A stretch of 64,000 nucleotides of DNA, from assembly GCF_007993735.1 (NCBI RefSeq), contig NZ_CP042453.1, positions 682,001-746,000 on the forward strand. Reading direction: 5' to 3'. The position numbers were made by a program, and so were the translations under genes. This document shows, piece by piece, positions 20,399-29,279 of the stretch (position 1 is the first letter of the stretch; every line of letters starts with the position of its first letter). The stretch is from Arenimonas daejeonensis. GTDB lineage: Bacteria; Pseudomonadota; Gammaproteobacteria; Xanthomonadales; Xanthomonadaceae. The notes under the pieces are model-generated. The model saw only the letters and a list, made by a program, of their open reading frames with translations, was not told the origin of the DNA and ran no database searches.

Positions 20399-20412
20399 TG
20401 ACACCGGTTTCC
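20399..20412. promoter_or_regulatory. LacI operator-like site between pectate lyase and hydratase genes
   Basis: TGACACCGGTTTCC matches the recurring palindrome TGACACCGGTGTCA at 12 of 14 positions, with a perfect left half. It is 66 bp from the pectate lyase start and 74 bp from the hydratase start, so one site could control both directions. Confidence 0.65.
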
Positions 20413-20485
20413 TCTATACCAATCCCCGCCCTGTCCTGGCTAGTGCCGGCGGGGCCCAGCAGGCCACAAAGGCCAGGAGAACCCC

Positions 20486-21300
20486 GTGACGACAGGCAGT
20501 TACCCGGAAACCATCGCCGCCAGCTTCGTGCAGGCGCGCCTGGCCGGCCAAGCCCTGCCCGGGTTCCCCGGCACGCCGCCCGCGGACCTGGCGGCGGGCT
20601 ACGGTTGCCAGGACGCCGCCATCGCGCTCTGGCCCGACACCCTGGCCGGCTGGAAGGTGGGCTACATCGCCCCGGACCGGCGTGACGCCTCCGGCGAAGA
20701 CCGGCTGGTCGGCCCGATCTTCACGCACGCGGTCTGGCCGCAGGCCGTGGGCGACAGCACGGACGTGCCGGTGTTCGTGGGCGGTTTCGCCGCGGTCGAG
20801 GCCGAGTACGTGTTCCAGCTGGCGGCCGACGCCCCGGCCGGCAAGACGATGTGGACCGCCGAGGAAGCCCTGGCCCTGGTCGCCGCCCTGCACATCGGCA
20901 TCGAGACCGCCGGCAGCCCGCTGGCCACCATCAACGTGCTGGGCCCGGCCGTGGTCGTGTCCGACTTCGGCAACAACGCCGGCCTGGTGCTGGGCCCGGA
21001 GATCGCCGACTGGCGCCGGCACGACGAGGCCGGCCTGGTCTGCGAAACCTTCGTGGACGAAATCAGCGTCGGCCGTGGCGGCGCCGCTTCGGTACCCGGC
21101 GGCCTGGGTGCGGCGCTGGCGTTCGCCTGGGCCGGTGCGCGCGACGTGGCCTGCCGCTGCGCGCCGGCATGCTGGTGACCACGGGCGCCGCCACCGGCAT
21201 CCATGACATCCTCGCGGGCCAGTCCGCCCGCATCCATTTCGGCGCCGCCGGCGACCTGCGTTGCCACGCGGTGCCGGCCCAGCCTTCCATCCAGCCATGA
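20486..21300 (+). CDS. 2-keto-4-pentenoate hydratase (MhpD) family protein
   Basis: The roughly 271-residue product resembles hydratases of the MhpD/HpaH/decarboxylase family, which act on 2-keto-4-enoic acids with a divalent metal. Visible elements are GWKVGYIAPD, RLVGPIFTHAV, EAEYVFQLAADAP, HIGIETAGSPLATIN and the terminal GMLVTTGAATGIHDILAGQ. The GTG start follows AGGAGA. A C seems missing near 21152 (GTGGCCTGCC). The last four bases, ATGA, overlap the dctP start, so it is the first gene of a hydratase-dctPQM operon. This family normally serves aromatic ring-cleavage pathways; its place here suggests a role on an unsaturated uronate-derived keto acid, which is unproven. Confidence 0.82.
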
Positions 21301-22288
21301 CTGATCGCCGCCGTTTCCTCACCGGCCTGGGGCCGCCGCCGGACTGGCCCTGGCCCGTCCCGGCCTGGCCGCGATCGACGGCTCGCAATTACTGACTGCC
21401 ACCGACGTGCACGTGAAGGGTTATCCGACCGTGCTGGCAGTCGAATGGCTGGGCGAAACGCTCGCGCGCGAAACCGAAGGCCGCGTGCGCCTGCGCCAGT
21501 ACCACTCGGGCCAGCTGGGCCGCGAGTCGGAGGCGATCGACATGGCACGTTTTGGCGCCATCGACCTCACCCGTGTCTATACCGGCGCGGTGAACAACGC
21601 CTTCCCGCTGACCCAGGCGCTTTGCCTGCCCTACGTGTTCGACACGGTGGCGCACCTGCGGCGCGCGCTAGACGGCGAAGTCGGTGCGGCGGTGCTGGCG
21701 GGGTTCGCGCAACGCGACCTGGTCGGCCTGGCGATCTACGACAGCGGCGCGCGCTGTTTCTACAACACGCAGCGGCCGTTGCACGCGCCCGGCGACCTGC
21801 AGGGCCTGAAGCTGCGCGTGCCGCCGTCCGACATCTTCATCCGCCTGCTGCGCGAGCTGGGCGCGAACCCGACGCCGCTGGCCTATGGCGAGGTGTTCTC
21901 GGCGCTGGAAACACGCCTGATCGACGGTGCCGAGAACAACATCCGCAGCTTCCATTCCAGCCGGCATTTCGAGGCGGCGGGTTTCTGGTCGCAGTCCGAA
22001 CATTCGTATGCGCCGGACGTGCTGCTGATGTCGCGCCGCAGTTTCGACGCCCTGCGCACCGACGACCGCGAACGCGTGCTCGACGCCGCCCGCCGGTCGG
22101 TGGCGGTGATGCGCGAGGCCTGGGACGCGTCTGAAACGGCCGCCCGCGAGGCGGTGCGGGCACACGGCGTCGCCTTCAACACCGTGGACGGCGCCGCATT
22201 CCGCGCGGCGGCCGAACCCTTGTTGCGCGATTACCTGGCGGCGCCTGAGCTCGCCGCCCTGCACCGTCGCATCCGCGACCTGGCCTGA
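21297..22288 (+). CDS. dctP: TRAP transporter periplasmic solute-binding protein (DctP)
   Basis: This is a DctP-type binding protein of about 330 residues. The N-terminus MTDRRRFLTGLG is a clear twin-arginine motif, and after frame correction it continues GLALARPGLAAIDG, so export through Tat is predicted. Core segments include YHSGQLGRESEAIDMARFGA, NAFPLTQALCLPYVFD and the ligand-binding arginine region LQGLKLRVPPSDIFI. The ATG overlaps the hydratase stop. One G is missing near 21336 after CCTGG. Genomic context suggests it binds galacturonate, unsaturated galacturonate or a short oligomer. Confidence 0.9.
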
Positions 22289-22296
22289 GGTTCCCG

Positions 22297-22796
22297 ATGT
22301 CACAAACCGAAACTCCCGCTACCCCGCGCCATCCGCTGGACCGCCTGGCGCAGGCGGCGACCGCCGTCGCCGCCCTGGCCCTGGTCGGTCTGGTGATCGT
22401 GCAGGGCTGGCAGGTGTTCGCGCGCTACGTGATCAACGATTCCCCCAGCTGGACCGAGCCGGTGACCGTGCTGCTGCTGAGCACGGCGATGAGCCTGGCC
22501 GCCGCGGCCGGCGTGCGCACCGGCCGGCATTTCAGCTTCGTGCTGCTGGCCGAGGCGCTGGGCCCGGCGGCACGGCGCGCGATGGCGGCGGCGACCGGGT
22601 GGTGGTCGCCGCGATCGGCGCCTGCCTGGCAATCGGCGCGGGCGTGTTGTGGCTGGACGGCCTGGACGTGCGCCTGGCCGGCGCACCGCTGCCGCAGAGC
22701 AGCGCCTACCTGCCGCTGTGCCTGGGCGGTGCGCTGATGGTGGTGTTCGCGCTGCACCGGCTGCTGGGCGTGCTGCGTCCGGCCGGGGAGGGCTGA
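22297..22796 (+). CDS. dctQ: TRAP transporter small permease (DctQ)
   Basis: This is a membrane protein of about 166 residues with four helices, the usual DctQ size. ARYVINDSPSWTEPVTVLLL is the conserved region after helix 1. A base is missing near 22600 (GACCGGGTGG), and the C-terminal helices GVVVAAIGACLAIGAGVLW and ALMVVFALHRLLGVL are recovered in the next frame. It lies 8 bp after dctP and 2 bp before dctM, so the three are one operon. It pairs with DctM in sodium-coupled uptake. Confidence 0.88.
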
Positions 22797-22798
22797 GC

Positions 22799-24079
22799 AT
22801 GGCCGTTGCCCTGCTGTTCGGACTGTTCGCACTGCTGCTGCTGATCGGCGTGCCGGTGGCCTATGCGCTGGCGGCGGCGGCGCTGGCGACCTTGTTCTAC
22901 CTGGACCTGCCGGCGATCGTGCTGGTGCAGCAGACCGCGGCCGGCACCGGCTCGGCTTCGCTGATCGCGATCCCGCTGTTCATCTTCGCCGGCGAGATCA
23001 TGATGCACGGCGGCATCTCCGAGCGCCTGATCAGCCTGGCGGCGGCGCTGGTGGGCCGGCTGCGCGGCGGCCTGGGGCAGGTGAGCATTTTGTCCTCGCT
23101 GTTTTTCGGCGGCGTGTCGGGTTCGGCCATCGCCGACGTCTCGGCGGTGGGCGGCGCGATGATCCCGCAGATGGTCAAGCGCGGTTACGACCGCGACTAC
23201 GCCGTCAACGTCAGCATTACCGCCGCGCTGGTGGCGCTGCTGGTGCCGCCCTCGCACAACCTGATCCTGTTCTCGGCCGCGGCCGGCGGCGGGCTGTCCA
23301 TCGCCGACCTGTTCGCCGCGGGCATCGTGCCGGCGCTGCTGATGACGCTCGTGCTGATGTTCACCGGTTACGCGGTGGCGCGCCGGCGCGGTTATGGCAC
23401 CGAGCCCTTTCCGGGCTGGGCCGCCGTGCTGGTCCGTTTCATCGCCGCCCTGCCGGGCCTGGGCCTGGTGGCGCTGATCTTCATCGGCATCCGCGCCGGC
23501 GTGTTCACCGCGGTGGAAAGCGCGGCGGTGGCGGTGGTGTACGCCTTGCTGGTCACCACCCTGGTCTACCGCAAGCTCGGCTGGCGCGACTTCCTGGAAA
23601 CGGCGATGGGTGCGGCCCGCACCACCGGGACCATCCTGTTCGTGATCGCCGCCGCGGCGGTGTTCGGCTGGCTGCTGGCCTACCTGCAGGTGCCGGCGGC
23701 GGCGGTGGACACGCTGCAGTCGGTGGCCGAGCGGCCGACGACGATGCTGCTGCTGGTGATCGTGATGTTGCTGCTGCTGGGCACCTTCATGGACCTGGCG
23801 CCGATGATCCTGATCTGCACGCCCATCTTCCTGCCGGTGGCCAGGGCCTACGGCATCGACCCGATCCATTTCGGCGTGGTGCTGATCCTGACCGGCGGCA
23901 TCGGCCTGGTGACGCCGCCGGTGGGTTCGGTGCTGTTCGTGGGCACGGCCATCGGCCAGATCAGCATCGCCCAGAGCCTGCGCACGATCTGGCCGTTCTG
24001 GCTGGCGGCCCTGGCGGTGCTGCTGCTGGTGGCCTTCGTGCCGGGCCTGACATTGACCCTGCCGGGCCTGCTCAAGTGA
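22799..24079 (+). CDS. dctM: TRAP transporter large permease (DctM)
   Basis: The 426-residue product has about twelve helices and typical DctM segments: IAIPLFIFAGEIMMHGGIS, FFGGVSGSAIADVSAVG, ALLVPPSHNLILFSAAAGG and ILTGGIGLVTPPVGSVLFVG. DctM forms the transport channel that couples Na+ to movement of acid substrates across the inner membrane. The frame is intact. It is followed after 35 bp by the LacI regulator on the same strand. Confidence 0.94.
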   Translation: MAVALLFGLFALLLLIGVPVAYALAAAALATLFYLDLPAIVLVQQTAAGTGSASLIAIPLFIFAGEIMMHGGISERLISLAAALVGRLRGGLGQVSILSSLFFGGVSGSAIADVSAVGGAMIPQMVKRGYDRDYAVNVSITAALVALLVPPSHNLILFSAAAGGGLSIADLFAAGIVPALLMTLVLMFTGYAVARRRGYGTEPFPGWAAVLVRFIAALPGLGLVALIFIGIRAGVFTAVESAAVAVVYALLVTTLVYRKLGWRDFLETAMGAARTTGTILFVIAAAAVFGWLLAYLQVPAAAVDTLQSVAERPTTMLLLVIVMLLLLGTFMDLAPMILICTPIFLPVARAYGIDPIHFGVVLILTGGIGLVTPPVGSVLFVGTAIGQISIAQSLRTIWPFWLAALAVLLLVAFVPGLTLTLPGLLK

Positions 24080-24114
24080 GCCCGGCACGCGCCCGGACGG
24101 ACGGTTAGAATCCG

Positions 24115-25203
24115 ATGACCATGAGCAAAGACGCCAAGACCCTGGCCCCCGCCGCCGCCGCCCCTGCGACCGGCAGCGGCACCCACGGCAAGAACACCAT
24201 CAATGACGTGGCGCGCCTGGCCGGCGTGTCGAAGAAGACGGTGTCGCGCGTGATCAACGACTCGCCGCTGGTGCGGCCCGACACCCGCCAGAAGATCCTG
24301 TCGCTGATGCAGCAGATGGGCTACGCGCCGGATCCGCAGGCGCGCGGGCTGGCGTTCCGGCGTTCGTTCCTGATCGGCCTGGTGTTCGACAACCCGACCG
24401 CGCAGTACATCGTCAACCTGCAGTACGGCGCGCTGGACGCGCTGCGCGATTCCGGCTTCGAACTGGTGGTGCATCCCTGCGACTCCAAGAGCGAGGGTTA
24501 CATCGAGGGCATCAAGCGTTTCGTGCAGCAGCAGAAACTCTACGGCGTGATCCTGATCCCGCGCGTGTCCGAGGACCAGGCCCTGGCCGACGTGCTCAAG
24601 GAGATCGGCTGCCGCTATGTGCGCATCGCCTCTGTGGCGATGGACGAGCCGGCCAACATGGTGCTCACCCACGACCGCCAGGCCGGTGCCGAGGCCGCCA
24701 ACTACCTCGAGTCGCTCGGCCACCGCCACATCGCCCTGGTCACCGGCCCGAAACGCTACCGCAGCTCGATCGAACGCGGCGGCGGTTTCACCGAGGCCCT
24801 GGCCAAGCGCGGCATCGAGATCCCGCCGGAAATGATCTACGAAGGCGGCTACACCTTCGAGTCCGGTGTCGCCGGCGCCGAATGGCTGCTGACCAAACAC
24901 CCGCGCCCGAGCGCGATCTTCGCCTGCAACGACGAAATGGCCGCCGGCATCTACAAGGCCGCGCTGCGCATGGGCCTGTCCATTCCCGGCGACCTGTCGG
25001 TGGTGGGTTACGACGACAGCCCGCTGGCGTCGCAGTTGTGGCCGGCCTTGACCACGCTCCGACTCTCGGTGCGCGATCTTGGGCGGCAGGCGGCGGCGAT
25101 GCTTTTGGCCGAAAACTGGCCGCGCGCCGCCCAGGCCCAGGCCGGCATCTCGGTGTCGCCGCACCTGGTGGTGCGCGACTCCTGCCAGCCGCCCCAGAAC
25201 TGA
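24115..25203 (+). CDS. LacI family regulator of the uronate locus
   Basis: This 362-residue protein has the LacI helix-turn-helix (TINDVARLAGVSKKTVSRVI followed by NDSPLVRPDTR) at residues 25-55, preceded by an unusual Ala/Pro-rich leader. A periplasmic-binding-type effector domain follows, including GLVFDNPTAQYIVNLQYGA and FACNDEMAAGIYKAALRMG. It most likely binds the TGACACCGGTGTCA-like sites near kdgK, pectate lyase and kduI, and releases them in the presence of a pathway intermediate such as KDG. That makes it a functional counterpart of KdgR, although enterobacterial KdgR is IclR-type. No matching operator was found directly ahead of this gene. Confidence 0.92.
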   Translation: MTMSKDAKTLAPAAAAPATGSGTHGKNTINDVARLAGVSKKTVSRVINDSPLVRPDTRQKILSLMQQMGYAPDPQARGLAFRRSFLIGLVFDNPTAQYIVNLQYGALDALRDSGFELVVHPCDSKSEGYIEGIKRFVQQQKLYGVILIPRVSEDQALADVLKEIGCRYVRIASVAMDEPANMVLTHDRQAGAEAANYLESLGHRHIALVTGPKRYRSSIERGGGFTEALAKRGIEIPPEMIYEGGYTFESGVAGAEWLLTKHPRPSAIFACNDEMAAGIYKAALRMGLSIPGDLSVVGYDDSPLASQLWPALTTLRLSVRDLGRQAAAMLLAENWPRAAQAQAGISVSPHLVVRDSCQPPQN

Positions 25204-25244
25204 GCCCCGACGCACCCGCCACGCCCGCACTTCGCCACCCAGAA

Positions 25245-25271
25245 TGACACCGGTAGAAATCCACCGGTGCA
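25245..25271. promoter_or_regulatory. LacI operator-like double site before kduI
   Basis: TGACACCGGT at 25245-25254 and CACCGGTGCA at 25262-25271 are two half-matches to the palindrome TGACACCGGTGTCA, ending 17 bp before the kduI start codon. The position would block transcription or early elongation of kduI-kduD. Confidence 0.65.
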
Positions 25272-25287
25272 GCACCCGGAGAGACCC

Positions 25288-26133
25288 ATGTTCACCAAGA
25301 CCTACCACGCCACCCACCCCGACATGATGGCCGGCGCCAGCAACGACCAACTGCGCGACCGCTATCTGATGAGCGGGCTCTTCGTGCCCGGCCAGGTGGT
25401 GCTGAACTATTCGCACAACGAACGCTTCGTGATCGGCGGCGCCGCGCCGACCACGGCCGCAGTGGCGCTGCCGGTGCAGAGCGAGCCGGCTTCGGCCAAG
25501 GGCAAGCCCTTCCTCGAGCGCCGCGAGCTGGGCGTGGTGAACGTGGGTGCCGGCACCGGCACCGTCACCGTGGACGGCACCGCCTACACGCTCAAGCCCA
25601 AGGACGGCCTGTACGTGCCGATGGGCAGCGCCGAAGTGGTGTTCGCCTCCGCCGATGCCGGCACGCCCGCGAAGTTCTACCTGGCCTCGACCCCGGCGCA
25701 CACGCGCCACGCCGTGAAGCACATCTCGATCGAGCAGGCCGTGCCGCTGGAACGCGGCGCGTTGGAGACTTCGAACGAACGCACCATCTACCAGTACATC
25801 GTGCCGGCCACCTGCACCAGCTGCCAGCTGCTGCTGGGCCTGACCATCCTCAAGCCGGGCAGCGTCTGGAACACCATGCCGCCGCACCTGCACGACCGCC
25901 GCAGCGAGGTCTATTTCTACTTCGACCTGGCCGACCAGAAGGTGATGCACTTCATGGGCGACCCGGCCGCGACGCGGCACTTGGTTGTCGGCAACGACGA
26001 AGCCGTGGTCTCGCCGCCGTGGTCCATCCACATGGGCTCGGGCACGAAGAACTACTGCTTCCTCTGGGCCATGGGCGGCGAGAACCTCGACTACACCGAC
26101 ATGCACCAGCTCGACATCTGCCAGCTCAAGTAA
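25288..26133 (+). CDS. kduI: 4-deoxy-L-threo-5-hexosulose-uronate ketol-isomerase
   Basis: KduI isomerises 5-keto-4-deoxyuronate, the spontaneous product of unsaturated galacturonate, to 2,5-diketo-3-deoxygluconate. The 281-residue cupin protein keeps the zinc ligands at almost the E. coli positions: His200 and His202 in PPHLHDRR, Glu207 in SEVYFYF, and His248 in PPWSIHMG. The start follows GGAGAG. It is 8 bp upstream of kduD in an operon. Confidence 0.96.
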   Translation: MFTKTYHATHPDMMAGASNDQLRDRYLMSGLFVPGQVVLNYSHNERFVIGGAAPTTAAVALPVQSEPASAKGKPFLERRELGVVNVGAGTGTVTVDGTAYTLKPKDGLYVPMGSAEVVFASADAGTPAKFYLASTPAHTRHAVKHISIEQAVPLERGALETSNERTIYQYIVPATCTSCQLLLGLTILKPGSVWNTMPPHLHDRRSEVYFYFDLADQKVMHFMGDPAATRHLVVGNDEAVVSPPWSIHMGSGTKNYCFLWAMGGENLDYTDMHQLDICQLK

Positions 26134-26141
26134 GGAAGGCC

Positions 26142-26899
26142 ATGTCCACCGAACTGTTCAACCTCAAGGGAAAGGTCGCACTGGTCACGGGCGCCAACAC
26201 GGGCCTGGGCCAGGGCATCGCGCTGGCGCTGGCCGAGGCCGGCGCGGACATCGCCGCGGCCGGCATCGCCGAACCCACCGAGACCGAAGCCCGGGTCCGC
26301 GCGCTCGGCCGGCGCTTCACCTTCATCGAAGCCAACCTGATCAGCATCGAGCCGGTCGGGCGCATCGTCGAGGAAACGCTGGCCGGGCTGGGCGGGCTCG
26401 ACATCCTGGTCAACAACGCCGGCCTGATCCGCCGCGCCGACGCGGTGGAGTTCAGCGAGAAGGACTGGGACGACGTGATGAACGTCAACATCAAGTCCGC
26501 GTTTTTCATGTCGCAGGCGGCGGGCCGGCATTTCATCGCCCCGGGGCCGCGGCAAGATCATCAACATCGCCTCGATGCTGTCGTTGGGGCGGCATCCGCG
26601 TGCCGTCCTACACCGCCAGCAAGTCCGGCATCGCCGGCATCACGCGGCTGCTCGCCAACGAGTGGGCGGCCAAGGGCATCAACATCAACGCGATCGCGCC
26701 GGGTTACATGGCCACCGACAACACCGCGCAGCTGCGTGCCGATGCCGACCGCAACAAGTCCATCCTCGACCGCATCCCGGCCAACCGCTGGGGCGAGGCC
26801 TCGGACCTGGGCGGCACCGCGATCTTCCTGGCGTCGTCGGCATCGGACTACGTCAACGGCGCGATCATTCCCGTGGACGGCGGCTGGCTGGCGCGCTGA
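26142..26899 (+). CDS. kduD: 2-deoxy-D-gluconate 3-dehydrogenase / 2,5-diketo-3-deoxygluconate reductase
   Basis: KduD reduces 2,5-diketo-3-deoxygluconate to 2-keto-3-deoxygluconate with NAD(P)H. This short-chain dehydrogenase has the nucleotide-binding GANTGLGQGIALALAEAG, the NNAG motif and the catalytic Tyr/Lys in YTASKSGI, with serine in the preceding INIASMLS. It ends with IIPVDGGWLAR. Two nearby frame breaks, around 26545 (CCCCGGGG) and 26582 (TTGGGGCGG), are probably sequencing errors; the second may hide a CCAGG. The start follows TAAGGAAGG. Confidence 0.93.
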
Positions 26900-26911
26900 G
26901 GCGCGCCGCGT

Positions 26912-27334
26912 TCAGGGATCCGTCGGGCGTTTGGGGAACACGACGAGGATCACCAGGTCTTCGTCGCCCCGCTGCCTGAGCCCGTGGCTGTCGCCGTCGC
27001 GGGTAAGGATGGCGTCGCCCGGACCGACTTCGCTGACCTTGCCCTCGAGCGTGAGTTCGCCGCGGCCGCTGAGCACGTAGTACACCTCGTCCTTGTCGTT
27101 GGTGTGCAGGCCGATGCTGGCCCCCGGGTGCAGGGCGCGCTTCCTGAACACGACGCGGAAACCCTCGGCGTCCGCGAAGAACGGGTAGGCGGTGCTGGTG
27201 CCTTCGCCTTCGTGCGGCCCCGGTTGCTCGACGGCGATCGCCGCTTCGTTCTCGACATAGGATTCACGCGTCGCCGCGGGCGCAGCGGGTGCCGCCAGCA
27301 ACAGTACGGTGCACAGCGAAACGATACGGTCCAC
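26912..27334 (-). CDS. Secreted small cupin-domain protein
   Basis: A GTG start behind GGAG gives a 140-residue protein with a Sec signal peptide (SLCTVLLLAAPAAPAA) and a single cupin barrel: GASIGLHTNDKDEVYYVLSG is cupin motif 1 and DAILTRDGDSHGL is motif 2, both keeping metal-binding histidines. It should be periplasmic. It is convergent with kduD and divergent from the SLC13 gene. A sugar-related role is possible but not shown by the sequence. Confidence 0.8.
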   Translation of the reverse strand: MDRIVSLCTVLLLAAPAAPAATRESYVENEAAIAVEQPGPHEGEGTSTAYPFFADAEGFRVVFRKRALHPGASIGLHTNDKDEVYYVLSGRGELTLEGKVSEVGPGDAILTRDGDSHGLRQRGDEDLVILVVFPKRPTDP

Positions 27335-27443
27335 GGCAGGCTCCGACGATGAGTCAAGCCAAGCTTGCGCCGCGGGCGGCCGCACCGGCAAGCTGTTCGC
27401 CTGCGCGGGCAGACGCCTGCGCCGCCCCCATCCCCGGACTTCC

Positions 27444-29264
27444 ATGGACTTCCAGCAGATCCTGTTTCTGGTCATCCTCACCGGCGCCCTGGTGTTGTTC
27501 ATCAGCGGCAAGCTGCGCGTGGACGTGACTGCGATGCTGACGCTGATGGCCCTGGCCCTGACCGGCATCCTCGACGGCAAGGAGGCGCTGTCGGGATTCA
27601 GCAGTGAACCGGCGATCATCGTCGCGGCGGTGTTCGTGCTGTCGGCGGGCCTGGCCGCCACCGGCGTCACCGACCGCATCGGCGCGCTGATCGGCAAGGC
27701 CGCGGGCGGCAGCGAGTGGCGTGCGATCGCGATCACCATTCCCGCCGTGGCCACGCTGGCCGCGTTCTCGCACCACCTGATGGTGACGGCGATGATGCTG
27801 CCGATCATGCTGCGGCTGGCGCGCGACAAGTCCATCCCGGCCTCGCGCCTGCTGATGCCGATGTCGCTGGCGGCCTCGCTGGGCACCACGCTGACGCTGT
27901 TCAGCGCGCCGGCCTTCCTGATCGCCGCCGACCTGCTCGAGCGAAATGGCGGCGAAGGCCTGCACGTGTTCTCGATCACGCCGATCGGCGCCGCGCTGGT
28001 GCTGCTGGGCCTGGTCTACATGCTGCTGGGCCGTTGGATCCTGCCGCGCCGCACCGGCAGCGGCGGAGAAACCGACTATCTGCGCCTGGACCACTACTAC
28101 ACCGAGCTGCTGATCGAAGACGCGTCGCCCTGGATCGGCAAACCCTATGCCGAGTTCCAGAAGGCCTTCGGCGACCGCCTGGCGGTGGTGGACTGGCTGC
28201 GCCAGGGCATGCGCCGCCGCCGCCGCGCCAGTGACCAGCCGCTGCTGGCCGGCGACGTGCTGCTGGTACGCACCTCGCCCGACGAGATCGCCTCGATCAA
28301 GGACGAACCCGGCGTGGCCCTGCATTCGGTGGCCAAGTACGGCGAATCCCGTACCGACGAGGACAAGTCGGAACTGCTGGGCGAAGAACAGATCGTGCAG
28401 GCGGTGGTGGCACCCGATTCCGAGTTCATCGGCCGCACCCTGGGCGAAATCGATTTCGTGCGCACGCTGGGCGTGGTGGTGGTCGGACTGTGGCGGCGCG
28501 ATGGCTGGCTGCGCGACGAGATGTCGCAGATGGTGCTGCGCGAAGGCGACCTGCTGGTGCTCTGGGGCCGGCAGCAGACGCTGTCGGAACTGGCGTCCCA
28601 CCGCGGTTTCCTGATGCTGATGCCGTTCACCGCCGCCGGCCGCCAGCGCCGGCGCGCGCCGGTGGCGCTGGGCATCATGGCCGCCGCGATCGTGGCCGCG
28701 GCCACCGAAGTGCTGCCGGCACAGATCGCCTTCCTGGCCGGCGCGGTGGCGATGGTGCTGACGCGCTGCGTGGACATCGAGAACGCCTACCGCAACGTCG
28801 AGGTGCGCATCTTCGTGATGATCGCCGGCGTGATCCCGCTGGGCGTGGCGATGCAGAAGACCGGCACGGCGCAGCTGTTCGCCGACCAGCTGCTGCGATT
28901 CGCCGCCGACTGGCCGCCGCTGACCGTGCTGCTGGTGATGTTCTGGGCCGCTGCCCTGCTGACCCAGATCCTTTCCGACGCCGCCACCACGGTGCTGCTG
29001 GCGCCGGTGGCGTTTTCGGTGGCGTCCGCGCTGGGCCTGCCGCCGGAACCGTTCGTGGTGTGCACTGCACTTGGCGCGGTGGCGTCCTTCCTGACGCCGA
29101 TCGGCCACCACGGCAACCTGCTGATCCTCAACCCGGGCCAGTACACCTTCGGCGACTTCCTGCGCATCGGCGTACCGCTGACCGTGCTGATCAGCATCGT
29201 CTGCACCTGGATGGCGCGCTGGCTGTGGCTGGACGGCCCGCTGCTGCCGGCGGGATGGTTCTGA
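27444..29264 (+). CDS. SLC13/DASS family permease with two RCK_C domains
   Basis: This 607-residue permease has two membrane halves separated by a cytoplasmic region of about 170 residues. That region resembles paired TrkA-C (RCK_C) domains (LLAGDVLLVRTSPDEIASI and MVLREGDLLVLWGRQQTL). Membrane motifs include SAGLAATGVTDRIG in the first half and ILSDAATTVLLAPVAF plus ASFLTPIGHHGNLLI in the second. Such proteins are annotated as sulfate, dicarboxylate or general anion transporters. The ATG at 27444 has only a weak ribosome-binding site. It is outside the operators seen in the pectin locus. Confidence 0.87.
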   Translation: MDFQQILFLVILTGALVLFISGKLRVDVTAMLTLMALALTGILDGKEALSGFSSEPAIIVAAVFVLSAGLAATGVTDRIGALIGKAAGGSEWRAIAITIPAVATLAAFSHHLMVTAMMLPIMLRLARDKSIPASRLLMPMSLAASLGTTLTLFSAPAFLIAADLLERNGGEGLHVFSITPIGAALVLLGLVYMLLGRWILPRRTGSGGETDYLRLDHYYTELLIEDASPWIGKPYAEFQKAFGDRLAVVDWLRQGMRRRRRASDQPLLAGDVLLVRTSPDEIASIKDEPGVALHSVAKYGESRTDEDKSELLGEEQIVQAVVAPDSEFIGRTLGEIDFVRTLGVVVVGLWRRDGWLRDEMSQMVLREGDLLVLWGRQQTLSELASHRGFLMLMPFTAAGRQRRRAPVALGIMAAAIVAAATEVLPAQIAFLAGAVAMVLTRCVDIENAYRNVEVRIFVMIAGVIPLGVAMQKTGTAQLFADQLLRFAADWPPLTVLLVMFWAAALLTQILSDAATTVLLAPVAFSVASALGLPPEPFVVCTALGAVASFLTPIGHHGNLLILNPGQYTFGDFLRIGVPLTVLISIVCTWMARWLWLDGPLLPAGWF

Positions 29265-29279
29265 CCGGACGCGTCCGGC

